DNA of 64,000 bases from Flammeovirgaceae bacterium UBA2366. GTDB taxonomy: Bacteria; Bacteroidota; Bacteroidia; Cytophagales; Cyclobacteriaceae. This document shows positions 52,525 through 59,779 of this stretch, in pieces; positions within the stretch are counted from its first letter, which is position 1; every line of letters begins with the position of its first letter. Position numbers and translations under genes: made by a program. The notes below the pieces were generated by a model. It was not told the DNA's origin, searched no databases, and saw only the letters and a list, made by a program, of their open reading frames with translations. The stretch covers positions 1 to 64,000 of the forward strand of contig DDTK01000015.1 of assembly GCA_002344065.1 (NCBI GenBank), in the 5' to 3' direction.

Positions 52525-52837
52525 ACCCGAATAGGATAGTTTAAATCCTACGTTCTCAGTACCGGTTTGGCTATTGGCAGCTGGAGTTGCAATTCAATCT
52601 TGAATTCGTGTATCCGTAAAGAGTCCTAAAGTATTAAATTGACGTCTTTGCGAGGGAGGTACGACCGAAGCAATATCGTTTTCTACGTTAAAATTGGGAT
52701 TGCTTCTCCGCCTGTGGCGGATCGCAATGACGCTAATTTTAGGATTGGAAGCGGATACTCACAATCTTGAATATTGAATTTTCAATCTTGAATGTTGCCG
52801 GGTTTCTGTATTTTCGCAGCCACAAAATTTCAGAATC
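52525..52837. repeat. Gene-free spacer with dispersed-repeat hairpin
   Basis: The 313-base gap holds two repeat types. One spans 52641-52732: the left arm ends GAAGCAAT and the right arm begins ATTGCTTC and ends CGCAATGACG, complementing the left GTCTTTGCGA; a small inner stem TCCGCC-TGT-GGCGGA is at 52707-52721. This matches a well-known dispersed repeat type (from memory). The other is the 11-mer CAATCTTGAAT, found at 52595, 52762 and 52783. No gene is seen. Confidence 0.6.
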
Positions 52838-53815
52838 ATGAGCCAAAACCGTCCTATTTCTGCATTTATTGAAAAGCATTACCTGCACTTTAACGCGGCA
52901 GCCCTGGTGGATGCAGCCAAAGGCTATAAAAAACACCTTGCTGAAGGCAAGAAAATGATGGTTACACTGGCCGGTGCCATGAGTACGGGTGAACTCGGCA
53001 TCAGCTTTTCTGAGATGATTCGTCAGGATAAGGTGCATATCATTTCCTGCACGGGTGCCAACCTGGAAGAAGACATCATGAACCTGGTGGCGCACTCGCA
53101 CTACCGCAGAATACCCAACTACCGCGATCTTACCCCTGAACAGGAGTGGGATCTTTTACAAAACCATTTAAACAGGGTTACCGACACCTGTATTCCTGAA
53201 GAGGAAGCCTTCCGCAGACTGCAGGCTCATCTATTTAAAGTGTGGAAGGATGCTGAAGATAAAGGCGAACGGTTGTTTCCGCATGAGTTCATGTTCCGCA
53301 TGATTAATAGCGGTGATCTGAAACAGTATTATGAGATTGATCCGAAAAATTCATGGATGATTGCGGCTGCTGAAAGAAATTTGCCAATGGTTGTTCCCGG
53401 ATGGGAGGACTCTACCATGGGTAACATCTTTGCTTCTTATGTACTTACCGGGGAGTTGAAAGCCTCAACCATGAAGAGTGGTATTGAGTATATGGTGTGG
53501 CTGGCCGACTGGTATACGGAGAATGCCGGAAAAGATGGAATCGGTTTCTTTCAGATTGGTGGAGGCATTGCCGGTGATTTCCCGATTTGCGTAGTGCCTA
53601 TGCTGCATCAGGATCTGGAACGTGATGGCGTTCCCTTCTGGAGCTACTTCTGCCAGATCAGCGATTCAACAACATCATATGGTTCTTATTCCGGAGCGGT
53701 GCCAAATGAAAAGATAACCTGGGGCAAACTCAGTATTGATACCCCTAAGTATATCATAGAATCGGATGCTACCATTGTTGCTCCGTTGATTTTTGCTTAC
53801 ATTCTTGACATGTAA
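52838..53815 (+). CDS. Deoxyhypusine synthase-like protein, probable polyamine synthase
   Basis: This 325-residue NAD-dependent enzyme is a bacterial homologue of eukaryotic deoxyhypusine synthase. The catalytic Lys is kept in ITWGKL (Lys 297), and the NAD- and substrate-binding wording ISCTGANLEEDIMN (about residues 68-81), GGGIAGDFPI (about 237-246) and STTSYGSYSGAVPNE (about 275-289) is also present. Bacteria lack hypusine, and some bacterial homologues are thought to make homospermidine or similar polyamines. The neighbouring arginine decarboxylase and ureohydrolase genes would supply putrescine, so a polyamine-forming role is likely. The product cannot be told from the sequence. Confidence 0.88.
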   Translation: MSQNRPISAFIEKHYLHFNAAALVDAAKGYKKHLAEGKKMMVTLAGAMSTGELGISFSEMIRQDKVHIISCTGANLEEDIMNLVAHSHYRRIPNYRDLTPEQEWDLLQNHLNRVTDTCIPEEEAFRRLQAHLFKVWKDAEDKGERLFPHEFMFRMINSGDLKQYYEIDPKNSWMIAAAERNLPMVVPGWEDSTMGNIFASYVLTGELKASTMKSGIEYMVWLADWYTENAGKDGIGFFQIGGGIAGDFPICVVPMLHQDLERDGVPFWSYFCQISDSTTSYGSYSGAVPNEKITWGKLSIDTPKYIIESDATIVAPLIFAYILDM

Positions 53816-53820
53816 TATTC

Positions 53821-53891
53821 AGACGTAAGACATGAGTAGTATGACATAAGATAAAAAGTATCTTACTACTCATGTCTTGCTACTAACGTCT
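53821..53891. repeat. Long imperfect hairpin with iterated words
   Basis: AGACGTAAGACATGAGTAG on the left and CTACTCATGTCTTGCTACTA on the right flank a short AT centre. Words such as AAGACATGAGTAGTA recur in both orientations. The tract fills the gap before argS and could act as terminator for the preceding gene. Confidence 0.55.
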
Positions 53892-53894
53892 CCT

Positions 53895-55682
53895 ATGAAT
53901 CTTGACCAAACACTTCGCTCCGAAATACAAAAAGCTGTTCAGCAACTTTTTAATAGCACAGTTGATCAACTTCAACTGCAACCTACCAACCAGGAGTTTG
54001 AAGGTTCGCATACGTTGGTGTGCTTTCCGCTAACCAAAATATCCAAACGGAAACCGGAGGAAACCGCCAATGCCATCGGTAATTATTTGGTGGAGCATGG
54101 TGGCATGATTGCCCGGTTCAATGTGGTAAAGGGTTTTTTGAACCTGGTAGTATCGGATAACATGTGGACAAGCGTTTTTGCTTCTGTCTATACCAATAAG
54201 CAATACGGACAACTTGCACCCAACGGCAAGGAAATAATGGTGGAGTATTCTTCACCCAATACAAACAAGCCGTTGCATCTGGGTCACTTACGTAATAATT
54301 TTTTGGGTTACAGTGTCGCAGAGCTATACAAAGCAGTTGGATACAGCGTGCATAAAGTGCAGATTATCAACGATCGTGGTATTCACATCTGTAAAAGCAT
54401 GGCTGCATGGAAGCTTTTTGGTAACGGTGAAACACCGCAGAGCAACGGTATCAAAGGTGACCATCTTGTTGGTAAATATTATGTCGAGTTCGACAAAAAT
54501 TATAAAGCCCAAACAAAGGAACTTGTCGATAAAGGATTAAGTCAGGAAGAAGCCGAGAAACAAGCACCCATAATGCGATTGGCTGTTGATATGCTACGCA
54601 AGTGGGAAGGAAAGGATGAAGAAACCGTTGCCTTGTGGAAGATGATGAACGGCTGGGTGTATGCGGGATTTGATGCGACCTACAAAAAAATGGGTGTTGA
54701 CTTTGATAAGCTTTATTTTGAATCAGACACTTATTTGCTAGGCAAGGATGAAGTGCTTAAAGGCGTTGACTCCGGTGTGTTCTTTAAAAAAGATGATGGC
54801 TCCGTTTGGGTTGATCTTTCGGCAGACGGGTTGGATCAGAAAGTACTGTTGCGCTCTGATGGAACATCGGTGTACATGACACAGGATATTGGTACAGCCA
54901 TTCTCCGTTTTCGCGATTTTCCAAAAATTGAAGGACAGGTATATACGGTGGGCAATGAGCAGGAATATCATTTCAAGGTATTGTTCCTGATTCTTGGAAA
55001 GCTTGGTTACGAGTGGGCAAAGAAGTGCTATCACTTATCGTATGGCATGGTTGATCTGCCAACTGGCAAAATGAAATCGCGCGAGGGTACGGTAGTGGAC
55101 GCAGATGATTTGATGGCAGAAATGATTGCGGAGGCTGAAAAGCAAACCCGGGAGTTGGGTAAAATTGAAGGACTTGCTGATGATGAAGCGCAACAATTAT
55201 TTGAGATGATTGGCTTGGGCGCATTAAAATTTTTCCTGCTAAAGGTTGATCCAAAAAAACGTATGTTGTTCGATCCGAATGAATCGATTCAATTGCAAGG
55301 GTTTACCGGACCGTTTATTCAGTACACGCATGCCCGCATCAGGGCAATTTTACGCAAGGCTGAGTCGATGAATATCATTACATCAGAAAGTGATTTTTCA
55401 TCCGTTACTTCATTGGAGCCTTCTGAACGTGAAGCGCTTTATGTGGTGAGTACATTTGAAAATAAGTTACGCGAAGCAGCACTTGCCTATTCTCCGGCAA
55501 TAATGGCCAACTATGCGTACGAACTGGCAAAAATTTATAACCAGTTTTATCAGTCTATTCCAATCTTTAATGAGAGTGATTCAGCGAAATTAAAATTCAG
55601 GATAGCATTCTCATCCATTGTAGCGGATGTGTTGAAAAAATCTATGAATGTATTGGGCATTCAGGTTCCCGAGCGCATGTAA
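53895..55682 (+). CDS. argS: Arginyl-tRNA synthetase
   Basis: ArgS charges tRNA-Arg. The HIGH motif appears as HLGH in SSPNTNKPLHLGHLRNN (about residues 117-133), and the class I loop as GKMKSREGTVVD (about 387-398), the usual shape in ArgS. The N-terminal Add1 domain (about 1-105) and the C-terminal DALR anticodon-binding domain (about 475-595, ending LGIQVPERM) are complete. I start at the ATG at 53895 (595 residues), not at an in-frame codon 18 bases earlier that lies in the hairpin. It neighbours the polyamine genes, which also use arginine. Confidence 0.96.
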   Translation: MNLDQTLRSEIQKAVQQLFNSTVDQLQLQPTNQEFEGSHTLVCFPLTKISKRKPEETANAIGNYLVEHGGMIARFNVVKGFLNLVVSDNMWTSVFASVYTNKQYGQLAPNGKEIMVEYSSPNTNKPLHLGHLRNNFLGYSVAELYKAVGYSVHKVQIINDRGIHICKSMAAWKLFGNGETPQSNGIKGDHLVGKYYVEFDKNYKAQTKELVDKGLSQEEAEKQAPIMRLAVDMLRKWEGKDEETVALWKMMNGWVYAGFDATYKKMGVDFDKLYFESDTYLLGKDEVLKGVDSGVFFKKDDGSVWVDLSADGLDQKVLLRSDGTSVYMTQDIGTAILRFRDFPKIEGQVYTVGNEQEYHFKVLFLILGKLGYEWAKKCYHLSYGMVDLPTGKMKSREGTVVDADDLMAEMIAEAEKQTRELGKIEGLADDEAQQLFEMIGLGALKFFLLKVDPKKRMLFDPNESIQLQGFTGPFIQYTHARIRAILRKAESMNIITSESDFSSVTSLEPSEREALYVVSTFENKLREAALAYSPAIMANYAYELAKIYNQFYQSIPIFNESDSAKLKFRIAFSSIVADVLKKSMNVLGIQVPERM

Positions 55683-55687
55683 CTGTC

Positions 55688-55745
55688 AGACTGAGCTTGT
55701 CGAAGTCAACTTTATTTCACAGTCAGGTTTCGACAAACTCAATCT
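55688..55745. repeat. Dispersed-type inverted repeat after argS
   Basis: AGACTGAGCTTGTCGAA (55688-55704) and TTCGACAAACTCAATCT (55729-55745) form a 17-base stem with two G-T pairs. The CTGAGCTTGTCGAAG word is a widespread intergenic repeat in many bacteria (from memory). It may end the argS transcript. Confidence 0.6.
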
Positions 55746-55765
55746 AACAATTAAATTTTTTTTGA

Positions 55766-56305
55766 ATGAAATACCTTCTTGAAAATCAGGAAACCGACCG
55801 TTTGTTATTTCGCGCTATCCAATCCGCTGATGTTGATCAATGGATCGGGTTTTTTACAGATCCTAAAACTTATTTGTATTGGCCGGAAAAGAAAGAGTCG
55901 CCTGAAGCAGAGTGCAAAAAGTGGTATGACAGGCAATTTGAGCGCTACCAAAATGACCTTGGGGGTATGAACGCCTTAATAGATAAAGCATCGGGTACAT
56001 TAATTGGCCATGCCGGATTACTGGTTCAGGAAGTGGATGGTCAGCAAGAACTTGAAATTGCTTATTCACTCTTACCAAAATTCTGGAATAACGGTTATGC
56101 CATTGAAGCGGCACAGAAATGCAAAACGTATGCATTTGAGAATAACTTCGCTGAATCCCTGATCTCCATTATAAGTTTGCCCAACGTGCCTTCTCAAAAT
56201 GTTGCCTTAAAGAATGGAATGACCATTGAAAAGCAAACCGAATACAAGAAAATCCCGGTTTATATTTTCAGGATATTCCGTTCAGTAGCCTTGAAAAAGG
56301 CTTAA
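55766..56305 (+). CDS. GNAT-family N-acetyltransferase
   Basis: The 179-residue protein resembles the RimJ/RimL type of GNAT acetyltransferase, which uses acetyl-CoA to acetylate an amine. TDRLLFRAIQSADVDQWIGFFTDP at the start, then LIGHAGLLVQEVDGQQELEIAYSLLPKFWNNGYAIEAAQKCKTYAFEN (about residues 74-122) cover the core, and NVPSQNVALKNGM is the usual C-terminal segment. The acetyl-CoA loop is looser than the classic R/Q-x-x-G-x-G/A (WNNGYAIEA). The substrate is unknown and the gene is not part of an obvious operon. Confidence 0.88.
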   Translation: MKYLLENQETDRLLFRAIQSADVDQWIGFFTDPKTYLYWPEKKESPEAECKKWYDRQFERYQNDLGGMNALIDKASGTLIGHAGLLVQEVDGQQELEIAYSLLPKFWNNGYAIEAAQKCKTYAFENNFAESLISIISLPNVPSQNVALKNGMTIEKQTEYKKIPVYIFRIFRSVALKKA

Positions 56306-56366
56306 CTTTAAGAGCTGAAACATTTCAGCGCCCGTGCTTGTTTATCCTCTATAACGTCCAAATCCT

Positions 56367-56864
56367 ATGAAACTCTTACTTACATTATTATCAGCTTTTA
56401 TGATTAGCGCAGCTTCTGTCTATGATTTCAAAATCAACTCCATTGATGGAGAATTGATTGATTTTTCCAAGTATAAGGGCAAAACCTTGTTGATTGTAAA
56501 CGTAGCTTCCAAGTGTGGTTATACCCCTCAGTATGCCGACCTGGAAAAACTTCACGAAACGCATGGCAACAAAATTGTGGTGCTAGGATTTCCGGCAAAC
56601 AACTTTGGTGGGCAGGAGCCTGGCACTAATTTAGAGATTGCTGAATTTTGCCAGAAAAATTATGGTGTGAAATTTCAGATGTTTGAAAAAATCTCGGTAA
56701 AGGGTGATGATCAGCATGCGCTTTATAAATTTCTAAAAGAGAAAACCGGAAGTGAACCTTCCTGGAATTTTTGTAAATACCTTGTTAAGCCTGATGGCAC
56801 CGTGAAGTTTTTTGCTTCAAAGGTGAATCCAATGGATAAGCAGATACTGGATGAAATTAACTAA
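56367..56864 (+). CDS. Glutathione peroxidase-like thiol peroxidase (copy 1)
   Basis: This 165-residue protein reduces peroxides with a Cys, most likely using thioredoxin as donor. The peroxidatic Cys is in NVASKCGYTPQY (about residue 50), and Trp-Asn of the tetrad in PSWNFCKY (about 131-132). The tetrad Gln is replaced: the usual FPxNQFGxQEPG reads FPANNFGGQEPG, and the resolving Cys of that loop is Ala. A weak signal-like N-terminus (LLLTLLSAFMISAAS) suggests export. The next copy starts before this one ends (14-base overlap). Confidence 0.9.
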   Translation: MKLLLTLLSAFMISAASVYDFKINSIDGELIDFSKYKGKTLLIVNVASKCGYTPQYADLEKLHETHGNKIVVLGFPANNFGGQEPGTNLEIAEFCQKNYGVKFQMFEKISVKGDDQHALYKFLKEKTGSEPSWNFCKYLVKPDGTVKFFASKVNPMDKQILDEIN

Positions 56865-57405
56865 GATCATACTCTTCACTGTTATCGCTATGGGATTAGC
56901 TGCTTTCTTATCGAACAAACTTTCGAAATCTGAACCTTTACAGGCCACAGGCTCAATCTATGATTTTAAGATGGCCGATCTGAGCGGACGAGAAATTGAT
57001 TTTTCGCAATTCAGAGGGAAGAAATTGTTAATTGTGAATACAGCATCTAAATGTGGTAAAACACCACAGTACGCTGATTTACAAAAACTACATGAGGAGC
57101 ATGCCGATGATGTGGTTGTACTTGGTTTTCCGGCTAATAATTTTTTATGGCAGGAACCCGGTACCAATCAAGACATTGCTGAATTCTGTGAGCGCAACTA
57201 TGGTGTTACTTTCCAGATGTTCGAAAAAATTTCAGTGAAGGGAAAGGATAAGCATCCGCTTTATAAATGGTTGGAAGCAAAAACAGGCAAAACTCCCGAT
57301 TGGAATTTTGCGAAGTACCTGGTCAGTGAAGACGGTACAACCGTTACTTTTTTTAACTCAAGTGTAAAGGCTTATGAAAAGCCTATTATGGATAAAATTC
57401 TGTAA
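56851..57405 (+). CDS. Glutathione peroxidase-like thiol peroxidase (copy 2)
   Basis: The 184-residue paralogue of the preceding gene carries an N-terminal membrane anchor or signal (IILFTVIAMGLAAFLSN). The peroxidatic Cys lies in NTASKCGKTPQY (about residue 69), and Trp-Asn in PDWNFAKYLV (about 151-152). The loop reads FPANNFLWQEPGTN, so the tetrad Gln and loop Cys are again missing, and LW replaces GG. A Cys in EFCERNYG could resolve instead. The 14-base overlap and about two-thirds identity point to a tandem duplication with coupled translation. A DoxX gene follows after five bases. Confidence 0.9.
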   Translation: MKLTKIILFTVIAMGLAAFLSNKLSKSEPLQATGSIYDFKMADLSGREIDFSQFRGKKLLIVNTASKCGKTPQYADLQKLHEEHADDVVVLGFPANNFLWQEPGTNQDIAEFCERNYGVTFQMFEKISVKGKDKHPLYKWLEAKTGKTPDWNFAKYLVSEDGTTVTFFNSSVKAYEKPIMDKIL

Positions 57406-57410
57406 GAATA

Positions 57411-57815
57411 GTGTTCAGGACATTATTAAGTACCAAACCGTATTCAATTGATGCCGGAGTTCTTTTACTCCGGCTTTTTTCTGGCCTGTTTATGATACAC
57501 TACGGCTGGAAGAAATTTACCGGATTTGAGGAACGCGCTGCGTCATTCCCTGATCCCTTTCATATTGGAAGCCCCACTTCCTTAAGCCTTACCATCTTCG
57601 GAGAATTGGTTTGTCCGGTTTTTATTGTTCTCGGACTTTTTACCCGTTTGGCGCTTATTCCATCTGTTATTACCATGTTGGTTGCAACGTTTTATGCACA
57701 TGCCGGCCAGACTATAATAGAGCGGGAGCATGCTATTTCGTTTCTCATTCCTTACCTGGCCATATTTCTTATCGGCCCGGGTCGCTATTCAATTGATGCG
57801 TTGAAGAATAAATAA
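57411..57815 (+). CDS. DoxX-family membrane protein
   Basis: This 134-residue protein has four membrane helices and the DoxX start LLLRLFSGLFMIHYGWKKFTGFEE (about residues 18-41). Related proteins take part in quinone-linked or redox processes at the membrane, but the reaction is often unknown. The start is a GTG at 57411, five bases after the second peroxidase stop codon, and the menA gene follows after 15 bases. The peroxidases, DoxX and MenA are therefore likely made from one transcript, linking peroxide defence with the quinone pool. Confidence 0.85.
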   Translation: MFRTLLSTKPYSIDAGVLLLRLFSGLFMIHYGWKKFTGFEERAASFPDPFHIGSPTSLSLTIFGELVCPVFIVLGLFTRLALIPSVITMLVATFYAHAGQTIIEREHAISFLIPYLAIFLIGPGRYSIDALKNK

Positions 57816-57830
57816 TTACTTTTGCATGGA

Positions 57831-58727
57831 ATGGAAATCAAAACCTGGATATCAGCTTTTCGTTTGCGAACATTACCATTAGCACTGGCTTGTATTGGCA
57901 TGGGTGGATTTCTGGCAGCTTCACAGGGTGCCTTTCGAATAGATATTTTTATTCTTTGTGCCTTAACGACTATTTTCCTACAGGTCTTATCCAACCTGGC
58001 GAATGATTACGGTGACTCTATTCATGGTGCCGATCATGCCGGAAGAAAAGGACCAACCCGGGCTGTACAAACAGGTGCTATATCACCCACGCAAATGAGA
58101 AATGCCTTGTTGGTTTTTGTGGGTTTGTGTCTGACGAGCGGAATCAGTCTGCTTATTTTGTCATTTGGATTTAACTGGAATGCCTTCCTTTTCTTTTTTG
58201 GGTTAGGCTTGTTAAGCATTTTGGCCGCGGTGGCCTACACAGTGGGAAGAAAGCCCTATGGTTATATGGGCTTAGGCGATGTTTCTGTACTGATTTTCTT
58301 TGGATTGGTGGGTGTGTTAGGCTCTGTCTATCTGTTTACCCAGAAAGTTAACCCGTTACAGATATTACCGGCCATGAGTTGCGGTTTTTTTTCGATGGGA
58401 GTTCTCAATATTAATAACATACGCGATATTGAATCGGATAGGGTGGCAGGAAAGTTTTCCATACCCGTTCGCATTGGAAAGGAGAAAGCCACAGCCTATC
58501 ATTGGTTTTTATTGATGGGTGGGCTTTTAACAGCACTTGTGTATAATCTGATCACGTTCACCTCAGCCTGGCAGTTCCTGTTTTTGGTAACGGTGCCACT
58601 TTTTATTCTCAATGGAAGGGCTGTACAACAAAAAGCTGAACATGAACTAGATCCTTATCTTAAGCAAATGGCCTTGTCTACCTTGCTATTTGTAATCCTC
58701 TTTGGGTTGGGCCAACTTATTGCTTAG
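57831..58727 (+). CDS. menA: 1,4-dihydroxy-2-naphthoate prenyltransferase
   Basis: MenA joins the naphthoate head to a polyprenyl chain in menaquinone synthesis, using the chain from an enzyme such as the one at 3.5 kb. I start at the ATG at 57831 (298 residues). The prenyl-diphosphate-binding motif is ANDYGDSIHGAD (about residues 62-73), and the second Asp-rich motif lies in NINNIRDIESDRVAGK (about 197-212). Eight or nine membrane helices are visible. The gene is the last of a run with two peroxidases and a DoxX gene. Confidence 0.93.
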   Translation: MEIKTWISAFRLRTLPLALACIGMGGFLAASQGAFRIDIFILCALTTIFLQVLSNLANDYGDSIHGADHAGRKGPTRAVQTGAISPTQMRNALLVFVGLCLTSGISLLILSFGFNWNAFLFFFGLGLLSILAAVAYTVGRKPYGYMGLGDVSVLIFFGLVGVLGSVYLFTQKVNPLQILPAMSCGFFSMGVLNINNIRDIESDRVAGKFSIPVRIGKEKATAYHWFLLMGGLLTALVYNLITFTSAWQFLFLVTVPLFILNGRAVQQKAEHELDPYLKQMALSTLLFVILFGLGQLIA

Positions 58728-58803
58728 TAATACTTTTTAGGGTTTTTGTCTTGGTTTGAATGTAAGTCACGCCTTCACTAAGCGGCTTAAAACTGAATTC
58801 GCG

Positions 58804-58869
58804 TTGATTTTAATCAGTTTTAGCTATGATAACAGTCATCAATTGTGGAACTTCAAGTGGATAATTTTA
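58804..58869 (+). promoter_or_regulatory. Tandem Crp/Fnr boxes and -7 element of usp-ccoIS
   Basis: TTGATTTTAATCAG (58804-58817) is a near-consensus FNR box. TGATAACAGTCA (58827-58838) is a weaker second box, centred 22 bases further. TAATTTTA (58862-58869) resembles the -7 element and begins 29.5 bases after the second centre, exactly as before yceI. The layout suits activation under low oxygen of the usp, ccoI and ccoS genes. Confidence 0.75.
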
Positions 58870-58893
58870 TGGTGATAAAAATCCCCGAAAGTC

Positions 58894-59736
58894 ATGAAAA
58901 AAATATTAGTTCCCTGTGATTTTTCCGAACAAGCGGTTAGTGCTTTTCGGTTTGCGTTGGATGTAGCCGTTCAGTCAAAAGGTGAAGTTCACCTGGTTAA
59001 TGTTGTTGAAGTTCCTGTTTTACATGATTCTGTGCTTATGCCCGTAATGGCTTTTGAAGAAGCGTTGTTTAAGGAATTACGTGAGAAAGCCGAGAAACAA
59101 TTTCAAAAAATGCGCGACAAATATGCACCTGAAAGGATAAAACTGGAGAGCAAAGTGATTTTCGGACCGGTATCCCGAATGCTGTTTGATTACATACAGG
59201 AGAAAGGTATCGACCTTGTAGTTATGGGTACCAAAGGTGCAAGTGGTGTGCGTGAAGTGCTCATCGGTTCCAATGCGGAAAAGATGGTTCGCAATTCGCC
59301 AGTACCGGTTATCGCCATCAAAAAGTATGTAAAAGGTACTGCTTCTATAAAAAATATAGTATTCCCGAACACACTAAATACAGAAAGTCAGGAAGATTTG
59401 GTTTTGAAGGTGAAGGCTTTGCAGAATTTCTTTAAAGCCAAATTGCACATTGTATGGATTAATACACCAACAAACTTTACCCGTGATACTATTACCCTTA
59501 AGCGATTGAATGCCTTTGCCAAGCGCTTCATGTTAAAGGACTTTACCATTAACGTATTCAACGACCCATATGAAGAAGCGGGGGTTAATAATTTTGCGCA
59601 GGAAATCGGTGCTGACATGATTGCCATGGGCACCCATGGACGTAAGGGATTAGCTCATTTCTTTAGCGGAAGCGTAGCCGAAGATGTTGTGAATCATGTT
59701 GATTGCCCAATCTGGACATACTCCATTAAAAAATAG
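58894..59736 (+). CDS. Tandem-domain universal stress protein
   Basis: The 280-residue cytoplasmic protein consists of two UspA domains (about residues 1-146 and 152-280). Both have the ATP-binding G-x2-G-x9-G-S/T wording: GTKGASGVREVLIGSNAEKM (about 112-131) and GTHGRKGLAHFFSGSVAEDV (about 247-266). Such proteins help cells survive energy stress and are often under FNR/ANR control elsewhere. The gene heads the unit that continues with ccoI and ccoS, and is placed right after the paired Crp/Fnr-like boxes. Which partner it acts on is unknown. Confidence 0.93.
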   Translation: MKKILVPCDFSEQAVSAFRFALDVAVQSKGEVHLVNVVEVPVLHDSVLMPVMAFEEALFKELREKAEKQFQKMRDKYAPERIKLESKVIFGPVSRMLFDYIQEKGIDLVVMGTKGASGVREVLIGSNAEKMVRNSPVPVIAIKKYVKGTASIKNIVFPNTLNTESQEDLVLKVKALQNFFKAKLHIVWINTPTNFTRDTITLKRLNAFAKRFMLKDFTINVFNDPYEEAGVNNFAQEIGADMIAMGTHGRKGLAHFFSGSVAEDVVNHVDCPIWTYSIKK

Positions 59737-59779
59737 TCAACACCATACGCTGTTAAACTAAATTACATCTGGTTCTTTA

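Noticed and set aside
52525..52837. CRISPR array in the repeat-rich spacer
   Set aside because: The 11-base word occurs only three times with irregular spacing, and there are no regular spacers or cas genes.
56367..57405. Possible selenocysteine peroxidases
   Set aside because: Both copies encode Cys, not an in-frame TGA, at the catalytic position.
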